Assembly: GCA_013396915.1 (NCBI GenBank)
Contig: VWZL01000578.1
Span: 1-64,000 of the forward strand
Source of the DNA: Stercorarius parasiticus
Lineage: Eukaryota > Chordata > Aves > Charadriiformes > Stercorariidae
DNA: 64,000 bases
Reading direction: 5' to 3'
Under the pieces are notes generated by a model. The model saw nothing but the letters and a program-made list of their open reading frames with translations, ran no database searches and had not been told where the DNA came from. Position 1 is the stretch's first letter; the number at the start of each line of letters is the position of its first letter. This document shows positions 56,501-64,000 of the stretch, piece by piece. The position numbers and the translations under genes are program-made.

Positions 56501-59500
56501 GAATGGCTTGAGAGCAGCCCTGAGGAGAAGGACTTGGGAGTGCTGGTGGACGAGAAGCTCAACATGAGCAGGTAATGCGCACTTGCAGCCCAGAAAGCCA
56601 ACTGCATCCTGGGCTGCATCAAAAGAAGCATGGCCAGCAGGTCGAGGGAAGCGATTCTCCCCCTCTACTCCACTCTTGTGAGACCCCACCTGGAGTACTG
56701 TGTCCAGCTCTGGAGTCCTCACCACAAGAAGTACGTGGACCTGTTGGACTGGGTCCAGAGGAGGGCCACGAAGCTGATCCGAGGGCTGGAGCACCTCTCC
56801 TATGAAGACAGGCTGAGAGAGTTGGGGTTGTTCAGCCTGGAGAAGAGAAGGCTCCAGGGAGACCTTATAGCAGCCTTCCAGTACCTGAAGGGGGCCTACA
56901 GGAAAGCTGGGGAGGGATTCTTTATCAGGGAGTGTAATGATAGGACATGGGGTAATGACTTCAAACTGAAAGAGGGTAGATTTAGATTGGATACCAAGAA
57001 GAAATTCTTTACGGTGAGGATGGTGAGGCACTGGAACAGGTTGCCCAAGGAAGTTGTGGCTGCCCCATCCCTGGAGGTGTTCAAGGCCAGGCTGGATGAG
57101 GCTTTGAGCAGCCTGGTCTAGTGGGAGGTGTCCCTGCCCAGGGCAGGGAGGTTGGAACTAGATGATCTTTAAGGTCCCTTCCAACCCAAACCATTCTGTG
57201 ATTCTGTCATCAGATCTCTTCCAGGGCTGTTTTTTCTTTTTGTGGTATGAGGATATTCACAAGGATGAACTTTGATTTAGAGCAGGTAGTCTCCCTTTCT
57301 TTCCTCTTAAGTACTTGAAAGGGATTTTTGCTTTGTGTCTGTCTTCTCTGTTGACTAAATCTGAAGGAGGCATGGGTAGACCAGTGACTACAGGCCGAAG
57401 TTAACCTAATAGCTTTCAAATACACTCTGTGTAGCGTGACTACTGGCTAGTTAGGATATTCACACTCTGCAGCTACTGTCGTAGCCAGTATCCCAGCTCT
57501 CTCTAGTTATCAGAGTTCTCATCTACTTATCTGTCAGGGGAACAAAATACTTAATAATGTGATTATTTTTTTTCTGAATCGTTTTCTGAATAATAAATAT
57601 TATTTATATGTGACTTTGCTGTTCTGTTGCAAGCATCAGGTCCTAAAGCTGAAGTCTGTTTAGCAGACTGAACTTTACATTGATTTTTGTTAATGATCTT
57701 TAAGAAATACAGGTGATGTGTTAAAATTATTTCTTTAATGTACTGGTGCTTACTTCTGCCATTTGTTTCTCTTCATTTCACTTATAAACACGCTATTTCT
57801 GAACAATAGCTATTCCATAATTTGAAGGATGCTTGACTAGTTTTTTAATTGGGCTAGCTCTCTTGTCCTTGACTCAAAGAAAGTATGAATTCTCTCAGCG
57901 AATGGCAATTTATAGCAAGACAGCTATAAGTCAATGAGGTAATGGAGTTCTGCAAAGTATTATCTATGCACCCCCGAATGTTTTAATTCCAAGCAAGTTT
58001 GAAGATAATCCTCGAAAGCATGGTTTCAGATCAGAGAACTCTGCACTGCAAAGAGAACCTTTTAATATGTATAACTGACAACTGTAAGGAAGGACTTGTA
58101 CTTCCAGGCCATGAAGGTAGTGAACAAGCTACTGGGTTTAAGTTTTTTGGGTTTTGTTTGTTGGAGTTGTGGTTTTGTTTTGGGGGTGGTTGGGTTTTTT
58201 TTCTCTTAACAGTAGAGGATAAAGGTAAACCATTACTATAATAACTGTTCTGCACTGTTGCAAAATTTAGAGAAGTAAAGTTGAAGTTGGTGAAGGACAC
58301 ATGGCATACCATGCCTTGTGCTATGAGTTGCAGTGAAATGCAGAGTTGATTTATGGAAGTCAAGAAATCTTTTAAATTTATAACAGTTTCTTTCACTTGC
58401 TATGGTCATGAGGCTTCAGCCTGTGTATAAAGATGTCATAGTTCTATGCTGTTGTACATGAATGTTCAGTGCTAAAAAATGTAGTTAAGAATTGGTGTTT
58501 TAGAAGAACTTTTAAATACAAAAGTCAGTATTCTCTGGAAAAAGGAAATACAGATCTTGTGAAATTGATCATGGCGTGTGCTCCAATGTGTATTTGCAGG
58601 ATCAGGTATGTGCCGTTCTTCGTTTAGACAATATTTAGGGACCTAACAGAGCTGTTTCAAGTAGACAGAACTTGCACTGTTGAGATGTTGATGATGCATA
58701 TGTAACCTCAGAGCTGCTTCAAATCCTTATGATTCCAAGTAGCTTCTAAGCCTGAATGTTGAAGTGCTTTCTCATTCTTCATTAGAGAGCCTTAAATAAG
58801 GCTCTGTAAGTGCTCTTCCAATCAGTAGTACATAAATATTTCAGCTATTCCTGACAGCTGTGTGTGTTTGAGAGATGTATGATACATTAAATGGAAGTCA
58901 ATACAGTAAATCAAATTGAGGGAATGCTTTCTTTCCTATTAAGAAAACTATTATTTGCAAAATTATGTTTTACTATTCAGAATGTAAAATGATTAAGATA
59001 AACATAGCCAGGGAACTCTTACCAAAAAAACCACCCACAACCAAAACAAACCAACAAAAAAAACACCAAACTCCACAACATACGTGCGTATCTATGGTTT
59101 TTCTCCTTTAAGGTAGCTGCCTTTCTTAACTTTTTCTGAGAATAATTTTGGTGTAAGTTACAAGTATTTCATCTCCTAATAAATCCAAAAACTTTTGAAA
59201 AGAGGCTATCAGCAGGAAACTTCTAAAACCATCCATTTGGCTCTTCTTATTTTATAGAAAGGGAAATTAATAAACCCTTGTAGTTTTTTGACTATACCTT
59301 CAGGATTTGACATTGTTGCTAAAACCGCATGATTTTCAAAGTTGTTATTTGACCAATTTTGAAAGTAAGAAAAAATGGCTTAAAATAGCTTTGCGATTTT
59401 TCTTGAATAAATTTTGTTTTGTTTTGAACAGAACTTCTTGGTATACATAAACAGGCAACAGTAGGCTTTTTGACATTGATGGAATCTCTGAGATATTGTA

Positions 59501-60744
59501 AGGTAAGTTGTTTAAGATTTTTTCTTTCATTAACGTGTTGTGGGCTTCTTTGACAGTATTACTAAAAGCTTCGCTGTGTATAACTGGAGATACTAAGCAA
59601 CTTTCAAAGTATATTCAACCTCAAATTGAAATTGAGAGTAATACTATATTATTGTTAAATGCATCTTACTGAATAAAAGTGGTTTGCTATTTAAAATAGA
59701 ACTTCATTGCACCTATTTAATATAGGTGGTTAGAAGCTTATGTTTTTACTAAAATAATGTTTAATGCCAGTTATGTAAATAGTTATAAAACTGTCAAGTC
59801 CAAAAGTGGCTTGCTGTTGTGAATGTTGCAGTTTTATTGTTCACTTTTTATGCTATCACTGTCTTCCATTTAAAATAAATAGCCATAAGTAAAAATGGTA
59901 AAACTACTATTAAGTAAATGTGTTTTGAATATAATATATTCAAGACGTAAAAGTTACTTCATGTATTCATCTGTAAGCATCTGAAAGTAACTGAAGTACA
60001 GTGTTACCCATATTGTTTCTTCCTGTTGTGACACAGAATTTCTTGATTTAAGGTTTTTATTTGAGCAATTTTATGCTTTACAAATACTACTTTTGAAGCA
60101 GCATTAATACTCGTGTTTTCAAAAGGCTTTTTGGTTGTTCTTTGCTTCCTTTTCAATCTCTATTGAATTCCTTTAACTTAGCTCAGGGTTAAAGGATTAT
60201 GTAGTTTGCAGAATGTTGGCATATTGGCTGTAGCTAGCTGTCCCTTCATTCATTAAATAAGTGTCAATTCTCAATAGATTCATCCAAAACCAGCTAATAA
60301 GTGGACTTCTACCTCATTTAGCATCCGATTATAGTGTTGTTAAGCATAGGGTTACTTATTCATGTGCAGTGTTTGAAGCATGTCTCCAAGGTTGAAATAA
60401 GGAGTATTGTTGATACCACTTTCCCACTGCTGTCTTATTCCAGTTAATCATCGTAAGCTATGTTGTTTTCAAAGTCAAACAGGAATCAGTGATCAAAATT
60501 AGAATCTTAAGTATTTTGTGCTGTTTTGTCATTTCATCGAATATTGTATAGTAGTTTTCAGAGCAGTTGGGACTTCACTAACTGAATTGTCATTAACTTG
60601 ATCACTAACTAATTGAATTTTCTGGGTTTGCTTTATGTTTCTGATTTTGTTGTACTTTTTAAGGTTGGCTCCTATTTGAAATCTCCGAAGTTTCCCATTT
60701 GGATACTGGGCAGTGAAACACACCTCACAGTCTTTTTTGCCAAG
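35470..60744 (+). CDS. MINDY3: MINDY3 (FAM188A) deubiquitinase, 5' ten coding exons, partial
   Basis: MINDY3 is a cysteine protease of the MINDY family that trims K48-linked polyubiquitin. It was earlier called FAM188A or CARP and linked to nuclear localisation and apoptosis. Ten exons (97, 80, 58, 174, 52, 115, 74, 80, 71 and 81 nt) join to 294 codons with no stop, and every intron is GT-AG with matching phase. Signatures are DTIFCRW near residue 24, [15 protein letters not shown] at 45-59 with nucleophile Cys52 and oxyanion Gln46 six residues before it, [13 protein letters not shown] before residue 154, [19 protein letters not shown] near 222-241, and [11 protein letters not shown] at 284-294 with catalytic His287. 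The mammalian protein is about 445 residues, so roughly a third, including an EF-hand-like region, lies beyond the window. The ATG at 35470 was chosen because [14 protein letters not shown] matches the family N-terminus. It has G at -3. Confidence 0.96.
35567..43899 (+). other. MINDY3: MINDY3 intron 1 (8.3 kb)
   Basis: Phase 1 intron from GTACCTG to TGTGACAG. Beyond the CpG-island tail it is AT-rich. It contains G/T-rich runs (37447-37492 and about 40740), an AT dinucleotide tract (about 40918-40931), poly-A tracts (36403 and 42551), and a short segment near 43379-43445 resembling an ancient amniote repeat. No clear transposon or other gene is seen. Confidence 0.8.
43900..43979 (+). CDS. MINDY3: MINDY3 exon 2, catalytic cysteine
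   Basis: Encodes residues 33-59 (GFVFSESE ... [15 protein letters not shown]). It contains the predicted nucleophile Cys52 and the oxyanion-hole Gln46, with the Gln-to-Cys spacing of six seen in MINDY proteins. The flanks are ACAG and GTAAGA. Confidence 0.97.
43980..45808 (+). other. MINDY3: MINDY3 intron 2 (1.8 kb)
   Basis: Phase 0 intron, GTAAGA to ACAAAG. It contains an 18-base T tract near 45308-45326. Open frames inside (such as 45137-45403) have no recognisable domain. Confidence 0.8.
45809..45866 (+). CDS. MINDY3: MINDY3 exon 3
   Basis: Encodes residues 60-78 ([19 protein letters not shown]) plus one base. This helix directly follows the catalytic cysteine. Acceptor ACAAAG, donor GTACGG. 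Confidence 0.93.
45867..46326 (+). other. MINDY3: MINDY3 intron 3 (460 bp)
   Basis: Short phase 1 intron, GTACGG to TTTCAG. AT-rich, with no repeat recognised. Confidence 0.85.
46327..46500 (+). CDS. MINDY3: MINDY3 exon 4
   Basis: The longest exon here, encoding residues 79-136 plus one base. It carries [17 protein letters not shown] and the conserved [12 protein letters not shown] stretch, then a Ser/Glu-rich variable linker ([13 protein letters not shown]). Acceptor TTTCAG, donor GTAAGA. Confidence 0.95.
46501..50129 (+). other. MINDY3: MINDY3 intron 4 (3.6 kb)
   Basis: Phase 1 intron, GTAAGA to TGTATAG. AT-rich with short poly-A and poly-T tracts. No transposon or second gene is recognised. 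A 117-codon frame at 48430-48783 has no known domain. Confidence 0.8.
50130..50181 (+). CDS. MINDY3: MINDY3 exon 5
   Basis: A 52-nt exon encoding [17 protein letters not shown] plus two bases of codon 154. The preceding splice supplies the first base of the Ser codon. The donor must be GTAAGT at 50182, because placing it one base later loses the GT. Confidence 0.93.
50182..52086 (+). other. MINDY3: MINDY3 intron 5 (1.9 kb)
   Basis: Phase 2 intron, GTAAGT to CTTTAG. It contains a run of G (about 50318-50325) and a C-rich tract near 50960. Nothing else is recognised. Confidence 0.8.
52087..52201 (+). CDS. MINDY3: MINDY3 exon 6
   Basis: Encodes the rest of codon 154 to residue 192 ([12 protein letters not shown]..., then [14 protein letters not shown]). 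Codon 154 reads His across the junction, where the mammalian protein has Gln as I recall it. The donor GTTTGTGG is weak for a GT donor and is followed by a G/T-rich intron start. Confidence 0.94.
52202..52595 (+). other. MINDY3: MINDY3 intron 6 (394 bp)
   Basis: The shortest intron, phase 0. It begins with a G/T-rich run (52202-52255) and ends TCTGCAG. A poly-T/C tract lies at about 52404-52428. Confidence 0.85.
52596..52669 (+). CDS. MINDY3: MINDY3 exon 7
   Basis: Encodes residues 193-216 ([20 protein letters not shown] then YGHG) plus two bases of a Ser codon. Highly conserved family segment. Acceptor TGCAG, donor GTAAGA. Confidence 0.96.
52670..53133 (+). other. MINDY3: MINDY3 intron 7 (464 bp)
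   Basis: Short phase 2 intron, GTAAGA to ATATAG, with no repeat recognised. Confidence 0.85.
53134..53213 (+). CDS. MINDY3: MINDY3 exon 8
   Basis: Encodes [20 protein letters not shown] followed by DRECSGM and one base of the next codon, among the best conserved parts of the MINDY fold. Acceptor ATATAG, donor GTAAGT. Confidence 0.97.
53370..53975 (+). mobile_element. degraded CR1 LINE fragment
   Basis: Sense-oriented CR1 remnant. From about 53,370 it shows scattered matches to the reverse transcriptase region, with one apparent deletion near 53,480. It then shows [10 protein letters not shown] (53,535 onward) and a better preserved C-terminal part (about 53,750-53,930). It stops near 53,975 without the CR1 3' terminus, so it is truncated at both ends. 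The minus-strand open frames over it (53230-53529 and 53573-53947) are antisense shadows. Confidence 0.75.
53687..53734. repeat. 24-bp tandem duplication inside CR1
   Basis: Two 24-bp units, 53687-53710 and 53711-53734, share CACGTGAGTCATCAGTGTGC and differ only in their last four bases. In the CR1 frame this duplicates eight codons (HVSHQCAL and HVSHQCAK). It is a post-insertion or element-specific duplication. Confidence 0.9.
54245..54305. repeat. three-unit ~20-bp tandem repeat
   Basis: Three head-to-tail units start with GGATATTGTAT at 54245, 54266 and 54286. The first and third are nearly identical and the middle unit is diverged and one base shorter. Confidence 0.85.
54506..55010 (-). 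mobile_element. antisense LTR-like element
   Basis: From TGTGGTGGGTTGCCCCTGGC the sequence resembles the reverse complement of an avian LTR end. GGTTGAGATAAAGACAGGGA at about 54613 is the antisense of the 'tctttatctcaaccca' block seen in the + strand LTRs at 29004 and 34081. The right half (about 54,730-54,860) is made of degenerate units of about 40 bp containing 'ctgctccagcgtgggtcc'-like cores, a pattern common in bird repeats. The right boundary is approximate. Both its subclass and whether it is one element or two nested ones are uncertain. Confidence 0.6.
55800..57208 (+). mobile_element. CR1 LINE, well preserved 3' half
   Basis: A 5'-truncated CR1 inserted in sense orientation in intron 8. 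It contains reverse transcriptase palm and thumb coding sequence, the C-terminal region and a short 3' UTR, ending at about 57208. The end is typical of avian CR1: 'gatgatctttaaggtccctt' then two copies of an ATTCTGTG-type 8-bp terminal repeat (57192-57208). The left boundary is uncertain: a recognisable PIFK-like stretch at about 55809 is out of frame with the rest. Confidence 0.93.
55832..57121 (+). pseudogene. CR1 ORF2 3' part, one in-frame stop
   Basis: One frame runs from about 55832 (DDPGNYR) to the TAG at 57119-57121, about 430 codons. It is interrupted only by TAA at 56573-56575. Visible reverse transcriptase motifs are [14 protein letters not shown] (near 56055), [14 protein letters not shown] (from 56228) and the catalytic FADD box (56318-56329). 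After the stop the frame continues as [17 protein letters not shown] and the C-terminal domain [20 protein letters not shown]. The stop falls where related copies usually have a Gln codon, consistent with a C-to-T change. A further one-base frame error appears just left of 55832. The 5' half, including the endonuclease and ORF1, is absent, so the copy is inactive. Confidence 0.9.
57209..59431. other. intron 8 right part, no gene
   Basis: AT-rich intronic sequence with a G/T-rich tract at 58141-58203 and an A/C-rich tract at 59023-59080. No exon or transposon is recognised. Confidence 0.6.
59432..59502 (+). CDS. MINDY3: MINDY3 exon 9
   Basis: Encodes residues 244 (split) to 267, [20 protein letters not shown] then RYCK. 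Acceptor GAACAG, donor GTAAGT. It follows the longest repeat-filled intron but is fully conserved. Confidence 0.96.
59503..60663 (+). other. MINDY3: MINDY3 intron 9 (1.2 kb)
   Basis: Phase 0 intron, GTAAGT to CTTTTTAAG. AT-rich with no repeat recognised. Confidence 0.85.
60664..60744 (+). CDS. MINDY3: MINDY3 exon 10, catalytic histidine
   Basis: Encodes residues 268-294 ([20 protein letters not shown] then LTVFFAK). It contains the predicted catalytic His287. Acceptor TTTAAG, donor GTATGT at 60745. It is the last exon in the window, and phase 0 at its end predicts that the next exon begins with a whole codon. Confidence 0.96.
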
Positions 60745-63700
60745 GTATGTTAGTTGTGATTTTTGGTAACCTCAGGCAGATAAACACCACATAAATTCAA
60801 AGTTCAGGTCTTGCTACAATGTGAGTCATGTGGCTTTGATGTAAAAATGTAGTCACCAAACCTTTTAATTAAGCCTTCCCTTGAAGGCAGAGTTGTTCAA
60901 ATGGTTTAATGATATGTCATAAATTTTAGTGTAGTCTTTTGGTTCTGTCTTAATTTATTGGGCTAGAGGAAAGGTATGCTTTAGAACACCATAATTGGGA
61001 TAAGTACTGTCTCAAATTTCTATAGTGAAGAGAGAGATAAGGAAATTGTTATGTGTAGGTGCCTGTTAGTAGTTTAATCTAGCTGACAGTACTTCCACAA
61101 TTTTTAATCTATAACCATAGTTTTTTGTTCTAGATTAAAAATGAATATCAGAATTGTTATGAGAATTCCTTGTATTCATTCTGTGAGATATGTACTGTAA
61201 TCTGTGAAGCATAGAAAATGCTTTTGAGATGAGTTCTCGGTTTAAAGTCTTAGACCAAATTTTATAAGAAGACAATTTCTATTTCTTCAGTATAAGATTT
61301 TAAGTTGTTTTCCTCTACATTTTTTTATTTCTAGAACACTTGTTTCTGATTAAAAATATTTACTGAAACTTTACATGGTACTTACTAGTATATTTATTAG
61401 TACTTATTAGGACTGAACTCTCCTATACTTAATATGTTACAAATGAATGAATATTTTAGGTATAAATCTTGAAAGTAAGTGCTATAAGATACGACAGACT
61501 TAGTACTAATTTCTTTAACTGTTGAATTTCCTTAAGGAAAACTTTGGCCTAATCTTTAAAAACAGGACACAAAAAAGTTGGAGTTGTTTCTTAAAAACAA
61601 ACTAACAAACCTCTACGATACATTGGAAGCTTACTTGTGGTATTTCTTTACCTTTAAACTTAAATTAAAAATCCTTTAAATTATTTAGCCTATGTTGTCC
61701 ATCAAATATTGTTTTGCAGATTCTAATGCAAATGCTATACTAGAATTTCCCTGAATTCCTTGTGTCTGATAAATGCTCTTTCTTCAGTACTCCGTGGTAA
61801 TAGAAAAATCTGTATCCCCCTTTGGATGTTTGTTTTCTGCCTTGCTCTCTCCCCAAACAGTCTTTCCTACAAAAGTTTTTTGATTTCAGTTTTGAAATTT
61901 GATACACAATTTTTATTAATTATACCATCGAAGTCAGTACCTTGTCATATAGACAGCAGTCTGACGCCAGTAGGCCTCTGTTATACAAATCGAGTGTACC
62001 TGTCCAAAATATTACTACACTTTCTAACGTTTTGTGTCTACAGTGACCATTTCCAGGTAGAAATCCATTTCTGATGCTCTTTCTTTTAGGATGTTGAGGG
62101 CTGTTTGCTGGGTTTAAAGTAACTGGGCATTAATGTCTGGTGCCTCCAATATAGATTGGTTCCTCTTTCTTCACTGAACTCCCCTTAGGCTGTGGAAAGC
62201 TTCATCTTGTGATTAATGTCTTAGGAACTAAAAAGTAGGAAAAGGAAGCAACATGGGCTTAGTAAAGAATTTCCCAGATATTTTTTTTTTATGAAAAGAA
62301 GTAGGAGCTGAAGGTGTGTAAAACTTCCAAGAGTCCTTGCATTTTTGCTATGCATGTCTGACCTCACCCTTTCTAAAGTAAAGGTTGGTGAGCATTTCAG
62401 ATGGAGCAGAGATGTCAGCTACAGCGGAAATACAAATTGTGTCGGCAATTCATTATTTTATCAGTTGAAGCTACATGCCAAAATCTACAGGAAGAAACTT
62501 GAATTCATTGCCAATGGTTAGTCAGCAAATTGTTAGTGTGTGTAGTTGTCTAGATGGTGCTTGATACTGAGGATATAACTTCTAGCTTGATGGTGAGTTC
62601 GATTACATGAGAAAGAAATCTTCAGAACAGAAAGGGGAAACTGGAGCGTGGAGCCAAAAGCAGTGCAGATTAAGTTTGGAAAAAAAACAATTACAGCTTT
62701 AATTTTTTCAAGCTGCATATGATTTACAGGAGCCTAAACCCTTATGTTTAAATAGAAGAACATTAGGCAATTATTAAGCAGAAGAATAGTCACTTTTTGT
62801 TATTACCTGAGTAATTGGGCCTAGGAACCTAGAAAAAGCAGTCTTCCTAGGTTACTGTTGCTATGGACAAGTAGTGTGGGGAAATTAGGGAACGGGACAG
62901 AATCTTCTTTGCTATCTCAGGGACTTTTCTTGAGCATGGAGGTTCAACAAGCAAAAGGTTTTACTCAAATTCTGCATACCACCCTACTCAAAGAAAGTTG
63001 GCTGCTGTTCTTTAGTACTCAGATACTTCACTCAGATTTTTCCATTTGATGTGGGGCACAGCAATAAACAGCAATTGTCCTCGTAACTGTGGAAAGAAAG
63101 ATCATCCACCTTGCTTTTCTATCTCAGAACATTTTGAATTAAATGCTATAGACATCTGTTGCTATCTGTCAGAATAGATTTGCATTTCTTTCAGAGAAAT
63201 GTTTTTCAGTCATACTTTCTAAAATAAATACATCTGTCCATAGCTGCCATTCTAAAACTTCCTACATTTTCAGTGGATTTTAATGAATGACCAAAATGCA
63301 GCATGGCATCTTTGGGCTGAAGATCACGCTTATAGCTTGAATTGAAAATTAAAAAATGAACTAAAGTGCATAACTGGACTTAAGTTCTCTTGTAGCTGCT
63401 GCTGCTGCATGAAATAGCCTTAAACAGCAACAGCTGAGTCAATTCCTAGTTTTAACAAAAGTCTACCACTGGGTCAGCAGTTTATCCCATTACTAAAATA
63501 ATAGAGATTTTATTCTATCTGCATGGTCTTCATCTCCACATCTTGATTGTCAAAACTCATTTGGTATGTACAGAAATATTAGCCTCATTTTACTACAAGG
63601 AATTGGAGGTAGAAAGAAATTATTTCAGAAATCATTTCTTCCTTAAAATGGCAATTTTGATTGAAGCACGTTTTATTGAAGAGGATATCAGTAGGTTTTT

Positions 63701-64000
63701 CTTCCTGGGACTTAGCTGACCTGTCACCAGCCAAACAATTACTCACAGTTATTACAGATATTTTGGAGACAACCATGCAGACACAGGAAGTCAAAATGCA
63801 GTGGTTAGTCTCCTATACAAAACATGAAACATGAGAATACTCATCACAATGTTTTAATCCGCTATCCCCCACTTCAGTGGAACTGTTCTTTCTAGATGAA
63901 AGAAAATAGAATCTGGAAACATCTGAAATGAAACTTCACTTGCATCTTCTGTATTTTCATTTCTAAGGCAGACTACATTGAGCAAACATACTACAGCTTG
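60745..64000 (+). other. MINDY3: MINDY3 intron 10, 5' part
   Basis: The remaining 3.3 kb after exon 10 carries no sequence resembling the next MINDY3 coding exon (expected to begin with an Asp-Met-Ala-Leu-Val-like stretch). It is therefore taken as intron 10 continuing past the window. It is AT-rich. Frames such as 61760-62074 show no known domain. Confidence 0.75.

Larger units (their letters stand above)
53214..59431 (+). other. MINDY3: MINDY3 intron 8 (6.2 kb, repeat-rich)
   Basis: Phase 1 intron, GTAAGT to GAACAG. It holds two CR1 copies, an antisense LTR-like element and a short three-unit tandem repeat, listed separately. The rest (about 55,011-55,790 and 57,209-59,431) is AT-rich with G/T-rich runs (58141-58203) and an A/C-rich run (59023-59080). 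Confidence 0.85.

Noticed and set aside
56243..57031. Minus-strand 262-codon open frame
   Set aside because: It is antisense to the CR1 reverse transcriptase frame, which has the recognisable motifs.
60745..64000. Search for MINDY3 exon 11 and later exons
   Set aside because: No sequence resembling the following coding segments with splice sites is present, so the gene is treated as continuing beyond the window.

Overview
This window looks like a bird nuclear chromosome. The evidence is AT-rich intergenic and intronic DNA, CR1-type non-LTR retrotransposons with avian-style 3' ends, ERV-L-like solo LTRs of a kind common in birds, a CpG-island promoter, and one vertebrate gene with ten short GT-AG exons. 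I cannot name the species from sequence alone.

Layout. Positions 1 to about 35,200 are an intergenic stretch in which I find no protein-coding exon of a known gene. It holds an old, probable CR1 fragment near 8.3-8.6 kb, a clear 5'-truncated CR1 on the minus strand (about 22,778-23,905), two solo LTRs of the same subfamily in the same (+) orientation (29,004-29,536 and 34,081-34,551), and a few short duplications. From about 35,205 to 35,830 lies a CpG island with GC boxes, a perfect palindromic NRF1 site and ETS-like sites. It is interrupted by a 7-base run of N just upstream of the start codon.

From 35,470 to the right edge the + strand carries MINDY3 (formerly FAM188A/CARP), a deubiquitinase selective for K48-linked ubiquitin chains. 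I could place ten coding exons (882 nt, 294 codons) that join in one open frame with consistent phases. They carry the predicted catalytic Gln46, Cys52 and His287. The remaining C-terminal third or so (in the mammalian protein it includes an EF-hand-like segment) is not in the window, so the gene runs off the right end inside intron 10.

The introns vary widely, from 394 bp (intron 6) to about 8.3 kb (intron 1) and 6.2 kb (intron 8). Much of intron 8 is repeat: a degraded CR1 (about 53,370-53,975) with an internal 24-bp tandem duplication, an antisense LTR-like element (about 54,506-55,010), and a well preserved CR1 3' half (about 55,800-57,208) whose reverse transcriptase frame is broken by one in-frame stop.

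I found no rRNA, tRNA, CRISPR array or novel multi-gene system. The observations most worth checking are the sense-oriented LTR with an intact TATA box about 0.9 kb upstream of the MINDY3 start codon, the assembly gap beside that start codon, and the nearly intact CR1 frame in intron 8.
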